Source: Symsagittifera roscoffensis
Lineage: Eukaryota; Xenacoelomorpha; Acoela; Convolutidae
DNA: 64,000 nt
Direction: 5' to 3'
Assembly (NCBI RefSeq): GCF_963678635.1
Contig: NC_087066.1
Location: 24,937,881-25,001,880, forward strand
Positions 30,601-41,800 of this stretch are shown here, in pieces. The number at the start of each line of letters is the position of its first letter. Positions within the stretch are counted from its first letter, which is position 1. The notes below the pieces were generated by a model. That model did not search any database, was not told the DNA's origin, and was given only the letters and a program-made list of their open reading frames with translations. Both the position numbers and the translations under genes were made by a program.

Positions 30601-32928
30601 AAAACAATCACAGGTGAAATTTTGTTTTAAATTTAGGCTCAGAAGATCAATACGTTTTGAATGATATTAAAAAAATCCATCAAAAATGGCTAGTTAAATA
30701 TTCGAAATTTGTCTGAAGAAAAAAAAACCTACCCCGAGCACAAATAATCCGTTACTTTCGTATCGAAATTCGGAAAAAAAATCATTTTTTTCTCCAATTC
30801 AACCCCCACGCACTTAAGTAAACTACAAAGATATGTATCTAGCGTGCCTTATTGTATTATAATAAGACCGAATGACTTGCCTCAATTCAAATTGGCACGC
30901 AATATAATCGCGCGATAATTATCAAAATTGGCCAAACTAGCTTTTTTCATACCACCATTATTTTACAAAAACCAATCACTGGTGAAGTTTGTTTTTTTTA
31001 TTGGAGCTCCAAACAAAAATATCTTTCGGATGATCAAAAAACTGTCTGTCAAAAACATTAAAACTGAACATAAAAACTAACCAAATCAAGTTTTTCCGCC
31101 GTTTCATTCGAAAGTTGTTACAGATGTCCAGACCACAGCAAAAAAAAATAAAAAACAACTTTGAGAAACAGAATAAAAATCACAAACATTTGCAAGCAAA
31201 AAGATCATCTTCTTATTTTTCATAACTCATTTTTGTTGCAATGGAGCATTGTTTTGCTAAACCTGCAAAACGACGCAACGCTAAGTTCTTTAGCAATTAA
31301 TTTGCAAAAAAATCTAATCGAGGTTTTATTGTAATGACTGTTATGCAAAGTTATTGAATCTCACACCAAACCAATTTCCTTTCTCCTTGAGAGAACGTGA
31401 AAAAACAAAGCAGATGAAAATAATTACGAATTTGATATACACATTTGAAAAAAAATTTAAATTCTGTTTTCAGCACGTGAATAAAATAGCAGAAGTGAGG
31501 CTGGAGATAGAGAAGGAGATGTTTTTCAAGGACGACAAAATTGAAAAGCTCAAGAAGGCTCTCGAAGCTCTGCTTGGCCAGAAATCCAAGTGAGAAATCT
31601 TGATCGCAATTTTTCTGAATTTTTCTCATTTATTTCTTTATTCATCGTAAATAATGACTTACTTTTTTTGCCAGTCAACTGATCAAACTATAAAGCAGAT
31701 TAAAGTTAGAAGCTTCTAATGAGAGGAAATTAAATGGAAAAACATTTTATTCAGAAGCAGATATTTTGTTGATCTGATTTATATCGATAATTATGTCATG
31801 ATAAAAGTATCTGGTTGTTCTGCAAGAAGGTCAAAATGTTCCGACCACAATATTTGTTTAAAGAAAACGGAAGCAAAAAATATGTATTTTTTTTTTCACG
31901 TATTTCTCATATTTTCATCAGAAAGTTTTCTGTCGTTTTCATTTGCTGCAGAAATGTTTTAAAACTCATTGCAAAATAAGATAAAACTAGCAATTTAAGA
32001 TGTTTGTACCGTTCTGAAAACAAAACATGATTCAAAATATTGAAAATATGTCAAGAAATACCCCAATGAAAATCAGTTTTAGAGAAAAAAAAAGATTTTG
32101 ATCAGTGTGACACAAAGACAATTTTTTCATTTGTTTAAAATCACGACAAAAATGTCACTCGATCTCATCTGACGTTTATTTGTGGTTATCGATTTTGCTT
32201 GGAAAAAAATAACACCCTATTTTACAAGGACCTTTCTTAGAGAGGGGCCGTGCAAAAACATGATGAAGGTCAGTCAAGAATAGCCAATTTTCAGAATTAA
32301 AATTAGAATCTGTCTAGAATAGCAATTCTTTAGTGAGCGCCAGAAACAACTTGACGACATGGTCCGAAACTTTGCAAAACTGCAGAACGAGACGGAAATT
32401 CTGAAGGCTAAACTCAAGCACTACGAAGATAAATCAAAGGTCAGAAACCGATTATGGTATAATTGCTGTCCGCGCCAAAGGTTTTGAATATTTTAGGATA
32501 TGAACCATTTTTTGTTTAGTTGTTTATTCCATGTTTTTGGTTGCAGCTCATAGCATTCAGTAAAATTTTACTTGATTCATGGAGAATCCAAAAATGATTT
32601 CCTATAAGATTATAATTGAAATTATCTCAGATAAATATTCCAACGGAATTTTTTTTGGCAGACTTCTTGCCATAACTGTGGTAGACTATCTTACAAGCTT
32701 GAAGAAAAGATTTCACAGCTGCTAACAAAAGAAAAGCAAGTGAATCAGTTCCAGGAGCAAAACAACCATCTGAGATCTCAACTAGTCGACCAGGTAAGAT
32801 AATTATCCATCGGTATTTAACTTTACAAAATTTGTCCCTGTTCTGAAACTCAACTTTTGTTTCAGGATAAAAGAATGGACAGAATAATTGAAGATCGTGC
32901 AATTGAAAAAATAACCGTTTATAAATAA
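21697..32928 (+). CDS. Host gene: eight-exon coiled-coil protein, about 390 aa
   Basis: Exons are 21697-21892, 22261-22520, 24632-24772, 25090-25248, 31474-31589, 32334-32439, 32662-32793 and 32866-32928. All seven introns are GT-AG and the reading phases join without a break, giving 1173 nt including the TAA. Exons 1-2 encode a Pro/Thr-containing N-terminus ending FWDEEIMEMRNHVQELLGE. Exons 3-7 are strongly heptad-like (Glu/Lys/Leu-rich), typical of a long coiled coil, with a CHNC segment early in exon 7. Exon 2 could start three bases later. An AATAAA overlaps the stop codon at 32924-32929. I do not recognise the orthologue; a structural or scaffolding role is all the composition supports. 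Intron 4 (25249-31473) contains the CR1-like element. GC content of the exons is clearly higher than that of the introns. Confidence 0.82.
22731..22972. repeat. Cluster of TTTCAGATCTGAAAT palindromes (first)
   Basis: This intronic stretch is built largely from repeats of the palindrome ATTTCAGATCTGAAAT and degenerate half-sites, each centred on AGATCT. A second cluster lies at 23684-23810, on the other side of a MITE. The arrangement looks like local amplification of a self-complementary unit. Confidence 0.65.
23019..23382. mobile_element. MITE-like element with long inverted repeats
   Basis: The element is 364 bp. Inverted arms of about 52 bp run from TAAGCAGAATGGTC at 23031 to 23083 and from 23319 to CCATTCTGCTTA at 23370. 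Inner inverted pieces (GTCAAAAATACCAAGAAAACG and its complement) extend the foldback. It is flanked by an exact 11-bp direct repeat CTACTAGCAGG (23008-23018 and 23383-23393). A duplication of 9-11 bp suggests a Mutator-like origin. There is no coding capacity. Confidence 0.8.
23684..23810. repeat. Cluster of CAGATCTGA palindromes (second)
   Basis: Several copies of TTTCAGATCTGAAAT and half-sites occur here, matching the cluster at 22731-22972. It lies in intron 2 of the coiled-coil gene. Confidence 0.6.
24044..24400. repeat. Minisatellite, unit about 31 bp
   Basis: About ten degenerate tandem copies of a unit resembling TATGTTTCGACTTTCTCGACC followed by AAATTTTGG. Divergence is greatest at both ends. 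The tract lies in intron 2 of the coiled-coil gene. Confidence 0.75.
25249..26582. other. Intron 4, left part
   Basis: No exon or RNA gene is supported. One copy of a dispersed hairpin-bearing repeat lies at 26426-26493 (separate entry). Confidence 0.4.
26426..26493 (+). repeat. Dispersed hairpin-bearing repeat, copy a
   Basis: It shares GCTCGTATCAGGGC, then a short hairpin, then GTTCCGA, then TTTAAGG..TATGGAGCAGTAA-like sequence with 34702-34770 and, over its first 60 bases, with 37699-37758. The hairpin here is CAGGGC-GAA-GCGCTG. It may be a short interspersed element; boundaries are not certain. Confidence 0.6.
26583..26660 (-). repeat. 3' terminus of the CR1-like element
   Basis: On the minus strand two perfect hairpins, AGGGG-AAA-CCCCT and TTGTGCT-ACG-AGCACAA, are followed by the trinucleotide run (CTA)n. 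Paired hairpins plus a microsatellite tail are what a CR1-group RT recognises at the 3' end, so this probably marks the true end of the element. Confidence 0.65.
26702..29465 (-). pseudogene. ORF2 of CR1-like element: endonuclease and reverse transcriptase
   Basis: The endonuclease part (28953-29465) contains NIRS, ISETWL and GDFNFPTINW. The RT part (27460-28938) contains KSKGPDEFPP, NYRPVSLLS, FGFRKRRST, FTDYSKAFDRVDH and SGVPQGSILGP. The frame is then shifted just before the FANDAKF-like catalytic box, and a stop near 27375 separates the C-terminal part (26702-27364), which contains the usual ILTYASPCYG and ENVQRRIVKWI segments. The Met starts visible here are internal. The gene is non-functional. 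Confidence 0.85.
29582..30286 (-). pseudogene. ORF1 of CR1-like element with PHD-type zinc finger
   Basis: The N-terminal piece (30020-30286) has a Cys/His pattern CTVC...CESC..WTHGGC...CDTC typical of PHD fingers found in ORF1 of some CR1 elements. The second piece (29582-29992) is shifted in frame and contains a VVHYLGVGKEDISGFRRLG-like segment and a basic stretch near its end. The frameshift lies near 30000. Confidence 0.7.
30243..30397. repeat. 90-bp direct duplication at the LINE 5' end
   Basis: The 64-base block starting CAATCACTCTGTTTGG at 30243 recurs at 30333 with few or no changes, period 90 bp. Both blocks contain the ORF1 start codon on the minus strand. It may be a local duplication or tandem 5' promoter units. 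Confidence 0.7.
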
Positions 32929-33496
32929 ACTGACAAAACTTTGCATTGAACTGATTTCATTTTTGATCAATAGATTAATTTAAATATCTTTTTGGACCCT
33001 TAGCGATTCAATTCTTAAAGAGCAAAATAACCTTCTGAGTTGCATGCGTTTCACATAAATTTTGAGACAACTACTCTAAACTTCTCTAATTATGCTCGAT
33101 TTTTATAGAATTCTGGGCTTTAAAACATTCTACAAAACTCATAATCTCAAACTGACGCAAAAATATTATTAAATTATGCAAAACTTGTGCATAATTTTAT
33201 TGATGCAAAATGATGCAAAATTTTATTGATGAAAAAAGATACAAAACTTGAGCAAATTTTATTCATGCAAAATGATGCAAAGTTTTTTTAATGATGCTAC
33301 CAGTTGTTTAAAATTCAAAGACTGCAATTTTTTTTCAAAAATCAAAAAAATGTTTTTTTTGAACACTTTATCAATGTTTTAAGGGCCGGGGTAAAGTTTA
33401 AGAGAATGTCGAACTGTTACAATTAATCTGGTTGGAACTTTCATGCCAAGTAAGTATGAAACAATCAAATCGTAATTTTCAATGACAAACACTTAT
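32929..33496. repeat. Intergenic, with short TGATGCAAAATTTTATTGATG repeats
   Basis: No gene is seen. At about 33170-33290 a unit close to TGATGCAAAATTTTATTGATG is repeated four or five times with changes. Confidence 0.45.
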
Positions 33497-34040
33497 GCAA
33501 ATTAATGAAAGATTATCATCATTCATAATCCTTTTTTAAAAACGTTTCTGAAAAATTTTTGTAATAATCAGGGTTGACCTTCTCACAACAAATGCTTATC
33601 ATAGAATTCCATGCATGAGTTCGTTGCCAAAAATGAATATCAAAATAAACGGAAATTTTTGAAATATAATTTTTGGAATACTTTTGGAACAGATATTTTA
33701 AATATTATTGTAAAAGGTTATTTGTTTGGTCCAAAAATTAGTTTAGCTGCTAAAATGAAAATGGTCCTAAAATTATTAGTCCCAAAATTGGTTTAGCTTC
33801 TAAAAATTTTGCCGAGTTTTGGACTGTTTTAACGTTCTGGATTTTGTTATCATACAATTTTCATAATTGGAAGTCGTATGATCCGCATTTTTTGCCAAAA
33901 AACTCATGCATGGAATTCTATGACAAACATTTGTAGCATGGAGGTCAGAAGCTCAACCGGGTCCTTTATTATTAGCAGAAGTTTTGCAGAATTTTTTTTT
34001 AAAACGGATTATGACTGATTATAATTTTTCATTAATTTGC
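33497..34040. mobile_element. Foldback element with inverted arms of about 130 bp
   Basis: The left arm from GCAAATTAATGAAAG at 33497 to about 33625 is matched in inverse by about 33890-34040. Matches include TCATAATCC, GGTTGA.CTTCT and 34 bases around ATAGAATTCCATGCATGAG with two mismatches. The central part holds no ORF of note. No clear target duplication was found, so the true ends may lie slightly outside. Confidence 0.65.
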
Positions 34041-35855
34041 AAAATTGTTTATCATTAATTTACAAAAATGCGCTGTCGTTTTACACAAACACATAAAAAG
34101 ACACTACGAAGATTCTCAGTGTTGGCAAAATTTGAGCATATTATAACTTAGATTTGTCCAAATCACGACAAACTTAGGTTTGGTCAAGATTTTCAACTTC
34201 TATAATTTCAAAATCGAGGTCTCGTAGCCATACAAAAAAACTGATTATTTTGTCGTAACTTTGTATGAAATTCAACTGTTTAACTTACTCGGCATCTATC
34301 AAGTAGGTTTAATCTGCTATTTAAGAACGAAGTTTAATCTACAATTCATTTCCTGTTGGCTCACTCGTTTGAGAAAATTTTTTTTTTGTTTCAAGGCAAA
34401 ACACAAATATAAAGCCAAGCTTAAAATAATATATGGAAACAGTGCTTGTCGTAGAACTCCATAGTATGGAAAAAATTCTCATATAGATTCATGGTATGAA
34501 AAAATGGTCATCATGCTATTTATTTTTTTTGCGACTTATGCTTGTATTTTATTCGAATATTTTCGTTTTTTGAGTACGAGTCCAAAGTTGAATTTTTTGC
34601 GGAGTTATTTCATTTTGATTCAAAGGCAACCACCTGAAACAACATGTACTTGCAAAAACCAAAGCAATGCTCTGAATGAGCAAAAACGTGTTGATAGTAA
34701 ACAAGACTGCTCGTATCAGGGCGACGCTATGATTGTTCCGATTGCAATTTTAAGGTCTATGGAGCAGTAATTTGACGAAAAAAAACAGCCGAGCTCAAAT
34801 ATTCCGTTACTTTTGTTAGGTATTTTTTATATAAATTTTACTCCATCTTTTTCATCTAAAACTAATGTAAAAAAATTGTGACGCAAGAATTTATTCGTAC
34901 AAGTTTAAAGCAAAAAGTTGATGTGTTGCTTAGTGTAATAAGCTATAAGCTTTCATGTGTGTTTTCCTCAAGCTTATCTTTTATGCTTTGTAGTGTTTTA
35001 ACCAGATGATCATTCTTACGGTTATTGTTTTTGGATTTTAATTAGATATTTGTTTTGGAATGACGTAAGCCGCCATTGTGTTTCTGTAGTGTGCTGCTTG
35101 CTGTTTCATATGATGACAAAACAATATTGGTATCAGCTTTTTGTGCAAGCAAACTTTATCTGCGCAATAAAGAATAACTACCAATCTACATGAAATATAA
35201 ATTCAAACATTTTAACAATGTTTTTCTCCAAATTTAGAGATTGAAAGCATAAGAAGAAACAACAAACTCTTGAGATAAAATAGAACAGGTTTCAAATGGA
35301 TAGTCGGTTGTTGTGCAAGTAACATAGAAAGTTCCGACCAAATTAAGAAGAAAAAAAAACAAAAAAAAATTTTTTTAATCTGTTTTTTAAGTTAGTTTTA
35401 TCTGTTTAAGAGCGCGGTGTGATTCGAGAACTTTACAAACCAGTAGAAAGTTAAACTTCTGTAAATTTTTTCTTTTTTTTTCTGAAAAAATAAAACAAAC
35501 CCAAAATTAAAATTCCTCCCCGCTTTCCTAATGGTCGGAACAAAATTATCAACTCAAGTTTTTTCACTCCCAACAAAATGTTTTTAATTCTGAAAGCTCA
35601 ATGAGGTCTCAGTTTATCAGAAAAATAAATTTTTCATAGCAGTTTTGGTTAGACACATCAAATCAGTTTCGCTTAGCAAGTTTCTCATAAATTTATAGAA
35701 TGATCAGAGGAAAAACAAATAGTGCTGGAACTTTCTGGGACAGTTATCGAACATTGATTTTTGGCTAATAAACTTGACAATATTAGATCAAATATTGTCA
35801 AAATTTTACGGCTTAAGTTTTAAACACATTAAGAGCTCAGTTGTTCTCTAAAACT
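34041..35855. other. Intergenic, no gene seen
   Basis: AT-rich sequence lies between the two host genes, which converge on it. It contains the second dispersed repeat copy (34702-34770) and a weak inverted pair GTTCCGACC / GGTCGGAAC at about 35332 and 35533. No exon is supported. Confidence 0.45.
34702..34770 (+). repeat. Dispersed hairpin-bearing repeat, copy b
   Basis: CAAGACTGCTCGTATCAGGGC is shared with the other copies, and the end ..TATGGAGCAGTAA matches copy a. The hairpin is degenerate here (CAGGGCGACGCTATG). Confidence 0.6.
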
Positions 35856-38800
35856 TTAAACTTCGGTACAGTGTTCCTGATAAAAATTGTCTGCGACTAC
35901 GCGTGAGTTGAATTTCATGCAGTTTTTATTCGGCGCCCTTTCACTGCTCCATGACCTTGTGAGTGGCAAACATCCTATTAAGCTATCTGGTTCCTTGTAT
36001 GAATGGCTTGAGCTGAGGGTATCTCTTCTTTCAGTTACGCCTCCCAAAGGGCAGTTTTCTTTGAAGCAATAGACGCGGTCGTCATTTCCAGCAAATGAGC
36101 TTTTCTTCATAGTTTCGATCGGACATTCCTGATGGAGTTGTAGTTTCTCTTTAATGCAGAATTTATTCTGGAAGAACAGCTGGCTTTCGTCTATCGATTG
36201 TTGAGAACCAGCTGCGTTGATGTTGCTTTGGCTGCGGGTAGTTGCGCCCCAGCTAATACATTTCTAGAAAAAAAAACAGAATCGTCGTTGACTGAGTCAA
36301 AGGTCAAATATCATCGATGGGGAAGAATTATCTGCACAAGAGACTGGGTTGTATGATCAAGTTTTTTGATAGCCAGAGCCCGAAAAAAGCTTAGTTTGAA
36401 ACCTTTTTAATCAGTCAGAAACATAGCTTATTTTTCAAAAAAGTTTTCACAAAAAATTTGTTAATTTTAATTATGATACCAAAAAACGTTTTGAGGCAAT
36501 TAACCAAAAATAGCGTCTGTAGGGTTTTTTGAAGATTTTCGTCATCAGTCAAAAACGAATTTCATAAATTGACCAACCGTACAACCCCTCTGCCTTTTTC
36601 TCTTTAAACCGATTTGAATAGGAATTTTCAGGCCTCTAGCCACTATAATCAAGAAAATAGCCAAGCTTTTAAGTTTGATTAATAATTTTGTGATAATAAG
36701 GGAAACGATTAGTTTTCTTAATTTTCATGATTGTGCGAAGAAATTGGGAGTCGTACCAAACTCTTGGTCAGAGAGAGAAAGTGAATAACAGTAATCCATC
36801 GGTTCATGTACGAAGATTCAATTTTTTTCTTAAATGTCTGCGTGTTGATGCTGCAGAAGCAAAAATTCTCTCAGTGTAATTTCAATAAAGAGAAACTTGT
36901 ATGAACGGCGCTTGGTAATCCCCTGCGCTGGTTTCGCTACTGTTGCTGTGGCTCACGAGATTGAAATTATAAGAATTTTAGATAATAACTTTGATGAACG
37001 ACGAGTAAGGATTTTTCTTCGTTTTAAACTCAATTCTAACTAGTATCGACTCAACTTACCGTTTTGTTTTGAAACTATATTTTGAAAAACTTAGATAAAA
37101 ATTTAGCTGAGTTGATGGAATGTTTTCTCCGAAACTGTTCGTCAAATTTTAAGAATTGACACAATTTTTTTCCACTTGCAGGTAAAAACTGTGGCAGGTG
37201 TTGATTTGCTTACTAAAAAACTTTAGGCAATTTGTTTGTAGACGCGAGCAAATATTTTGTGCTTTATTTATCCAACAGTGGTTCAATTTCAAATGAAATC
37301 ACTTTAATTGCGCAAAAAAATTGAAGAAATTATCAAAACATTTTATAAGATAGTTTGGGCAATATTTCTGGCAAAATGTTGCTTTGGCGGTTACTGAGCT
37401 GATTCTTATAAATTATACGCTGAAGAAATCACTTCGAATTTCAAACAGATGCAAATTTACTAAGTTGCTCTGATTTTAAAATATCTATATTTAATTTCAA
37501 TTTTGAACAAATCAGCAAAGAGCGAAGTTCCTTAAAAGCGAAAAAGAAACAAATCTCAGAGTTTCGGAGAAACTTTGTGAAAAAAACCTGTCTAAGCATT
37601 TAGTCTATCATTTTAGTCCTCCAAAACTCAGCTGCTCAAAATCTGAAGTACACCTATAAAAAAGACACGTGTTGGACAAATTGAAAATCTCGGAATAACA
37701 AGACTGCTCGTATCAGGGCAAAACCCTGAATGTTCCGACTGCCCTTTAATCGGTCTCGGATAGTTTTCGTATATTAACTATTGGCAAAACTATGAATTTT
37801 AGGCTTATAATATCAAAAGCGTTGCAATTTAAATCGTGTATGGATTTAATAAAACCAATTAGCTGCCTCGCCTCATTGAATTTTCATGGATAAGATTCGA
37901 CTATATTTTTATTGTTTGTCTCTCAAAAAATTCGAAACTAATTGATTATAATGGATTAGAAGTGAATTATATTGTTAATATTTTTCGATGCAATAAAATC
38001 TATTTTTAATCGATTATTTCCATTTTTTTAAAAGAATCTTTCGAAGCAAACTTTTTTTAGATACTTTTGGGTCTATTTTTGTTTGCTCATGATTATTTTA
38101 AACTTAATTTAGTTATTTTGTTCTCTGACTAAATTTCTTTTTTTTCTAATTTTCAATTGCGTGTGTTTTCTTTCTTCTTTAATTCAGTTTATTTCGCCAA
38201 CCTCGCAATCTACACCATACCGCCATTGTTACATCCTACGACACAGTTACCTATTCCAGTGGGGCAAGCGGGTAAGTTGGGGGAGGTGACTAAGGGGATG
38301 AACGTGTTCGTTCGGGTTCGAGTTTTGCTGAGAGGCTGCAAAAAGTAAAGAAATTATCTACGAAAAAGTCATTTTTCTAGGATTTGATGTAGAAAAACTA
38401 ATCGATTATATTGAAAAGAAAAATGGAAAATAAACAGCTATATTAGACTTTAATGGGTTTTTATGTTTTGGAAAAAATAGATTATAATGGATTAAAAATC
38501 CATTACGTTGTCTAAATTTGCTATAACGTTGACTAAATTTACCAAAACTGAAAAAATACACACCTGTTTTTCAAGGCTCTAAATTAGATTTATTTCAATC
38601 GTCAATCAAAAAATTTGATATTGAACTGAAAAACTGAAATTTTCTTACAACTTTCAGTGTTCAATATAATGAGGCAGCATATTAATAGCGAATGAATATC
38701 AAAATTAGATTTGTCAAGTCCAAGCATAGGCCTCCGAAGTCCATATGATGCAAATTTTTTTCTAGTGAAACGAGGCCATTTTGTCATTCAAGCCTTCATG

Positions 38801-41800
38801 CTGCGAACAATTTGTTTTAAGCGCCTTATAAAATTACTCGAAGCCTAGGAATATATGCTTGCTTATCGCTTGTTAATTTTGATAATTAACGCAGTTAACT
38901 TTGAAAAAGTTCCATGAAAAACACACCCAAACCTCTGATTTGATTGATCCGGTCGAGCATCTAGAGTAACGTCGCTGGCTTTCTCCGACACTCTCATTAA
39001 CTCCAAAGGGTGCGAAACTAAATGGAGTGTCCTTGCTTGACAATGTGGAAAACTTTCTGGCTGCTTCTGGCGAGTCCGAAGTCTCCTCATTTTGCAGCAG
39101 TTTCGAACCATTCGTTTCATCAGACCGATAAAGCAGCATTCCCCTGCAAAATAATGGCAGAAAAATAAAATGGAGCTCATAATTTTTGCTTTTTATTCCT
39201 AGTTGTCTTCAAAAAAACGGTGATTGGACTGCATTTGAGTAGTTTACAAAATAATCAGCAGTTTCCAAATTAGTTGAGAGCCTTAAAAACGATTGTTCAA
39301 TTTCAAATTGGCTGAAATTTGAAAGTTGAAATCCAACAATCAAAACGAAGAAAAACATTTGATTTTTTTTAAACTCATAACCACTATGATAAAATTTTTT
39401 AAAAGATTGTAGAAATTAAGAAGATAATTTTGGTGCTTTTACTTACTTGGCTAGTTCACTTTGCAGTAAGTTCTGCAGTTTGACATATATCTCCACCGTG
39501 TCAACCACAGACAGCTGCTGGTACCATCTGGACACAATGAGAGGGTGTGGCACTTGACCTGCACCGTGATCATCACACACCCACACACCTGATTGCAGAA
39601 AAGTAATGCATTTTGTTGCATGCTTTAATGAAAGAAGATAGGTTTAAGCCATTGATGCTTTGGAACCTGATCTAAACTACATTTTATGATTGGATAAATT
39701 AGATATTTTACCACTGTAAAGTATTTAATATTAACCAATCATGATCCATCTAACTAACAACCCACTTATTTGTAAGTGCTGAAATTACTTGTAATTTCAG
39801 CACCAGAGAGATTTGAATTTAACTTAGAAATTAGTTGCCTCTCCAAAAGGACTTCAGCAGCCGCAATAAACCAGTATACCCTAGATCTATTGAGCCTAGC
39901 AGAGACTAGTTAAACAACCTGAGACTAGATAGTATAAGAGTAAGATTAGGATCGGTATTAGACTAAGAAGTTGCACGAATCTATCCGGCCGAAAATAAGA
40001 TAGCGTGACGAGCAGACGGTGTACCCTATCCGAAATTACTCTATGAGTTAACCACATCGGTCATAACTCATCTGGTGCGACCATAAGTCTCGAACAAGAC
40101 CTTAATAGCTTAGAATTAACCAAAAATAGATTAGAATTTAGACCAAACATTTTTAACATGTTACACGACGATAATTTAATCGAAATGTCTCTACGACTCA
40201 ATAGATCAAAGCCAATATTCCGAACGATAACAGAACTACCCGGAATTGGAAGAAGACCTCGAACCAGAGACGACATACGACAAAGTAGAAACCTACCATA
40301 TAGTTATATGATAGTACGGCAAAAGCCAACACAAACTTTTATATTTAGAATTTTATTAGCAATGAATTTAGATTTTCATTTGCAAACATAACATTTTGAA
40401 GTCACAACTTCATGATCATTACAGGCGCTAAACAAAATTATTAATATACAATAACGATTGATAAAAAGATCTCAGATCGTTTTCCTAAAATTCTGCAGTA
40501 TTATATAAAACATGTTTGGAAAATATTTATTGAAAAACAAAACAAAAATTAGTAGCATGAAAATAAATTGTTAGTAATCATAAAATCATCAGTTGCCCCA
40601 GCTTCATCGTCTAAAACATAACAGCAATCATAAGCTCACTAATATCATTAAAACACTAAATCTTTTTCTTAAATAAATTTAAACCATTTTAAACTTAAAT
40701 TCACTTAATTTTAAAATCAGATCATCAAGGCTTATCCTTGGATCTTAATTAATTTTCTATTTAATTAAATTTAAAACTTGATCATCAAGGCCTATCCTTG
40801 GATCAAAAAGAACAATTTTGTTCTGCCCCACCCACTTAGCCAGTGTCTAACGACCTCAAACGTCGATTCACTATCCAACCCTTTCAACAAACCCAAGACT
40901 AATCGAAATTTTTGAACAAAACTAATCATTCAAATTAGGATAAACAGTGAAGAACTTCGGTTATTCATCCTTCACTTGAACCCTCCTCTTACCAGACCCA
41001 GGATAAATCTTAGACTTAGTAATTTTAAAATAGTATCTAACAAACTACTCGCGTTCTAATTATACCTGAACCTTGTGGATCGATTTACTATTCTCCAACC
41101 CTTGAACACAATCACTACCCCTAAGTAAGATTAAGTAAGTTAACACCTTAGCTTATACTAGCCACGAGAAAATAAAAAATCATTCTTCGGAATCGATATA
41201 CTTTTCTCTCCAACCCTGAACAAATAGACCCAGGTTAAGCTAACCAAAAAATCGTAAGGACTAATAATTTAAGAAAATAGAAATCATCTAACAACTTTTT
41301 GCATCCGTCATCCTAAACTTTATGTCATTTAAAAATCTAGGAAACAAACAAACAATCGTTTTACACAACTGTGAAATAGATAACAAAAAATATGACCTTG
41401 TAATCACACCTCATACACAAACAGTTGGATATATTAGAACAAAACGACAAACACTAAAAAAGAAAATAATAACCAAACAAAGACAAATAACACGAAAAAG
41501 ATTTTCCAAAAATAGAAACGCATTTTCAGAATCAGAAGCCAAGAATTTAGACGAACTTTATAAATTAAAAGAATCTATAGATAGAAATTGCCCCATTCAC
41601 GATCAATTATATTTTTCAGACTCAGAAACAACCTCAAATTCATCAAAAAGAGGAAAAAGAAGAATAAAAAAGCAATATAAACACAAACCAGTACACTTGT
41701 ATAATTGGAATCAACCAATTAGACACATCGATAATTACCTATTAACAGTCATTAAACAAAAAAATGAGCCAAACACACACTCCCAGTGAAGATAGTCCAG

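Larger units (their letters stand above)
36264..38932. other. Intron 3 of the membrane-segment gene
   Basis: The stretch is AT-rich. It holds the third dispersed repeat (37699-37758), a possible plus-strand exon (38188-38271) and several TAATCGATTATAATCC-like motifs around 37900-38530 that recur at 58860-59400 and 60480-61020. Confidence 0.45.

Noticed and set aside
35332-35541. Small inverted-repeat element bounded by GTTCCGACC and GGTCGGAAC
   Set aside because: The inverted match is only about ten bases and no target duplication is visible.
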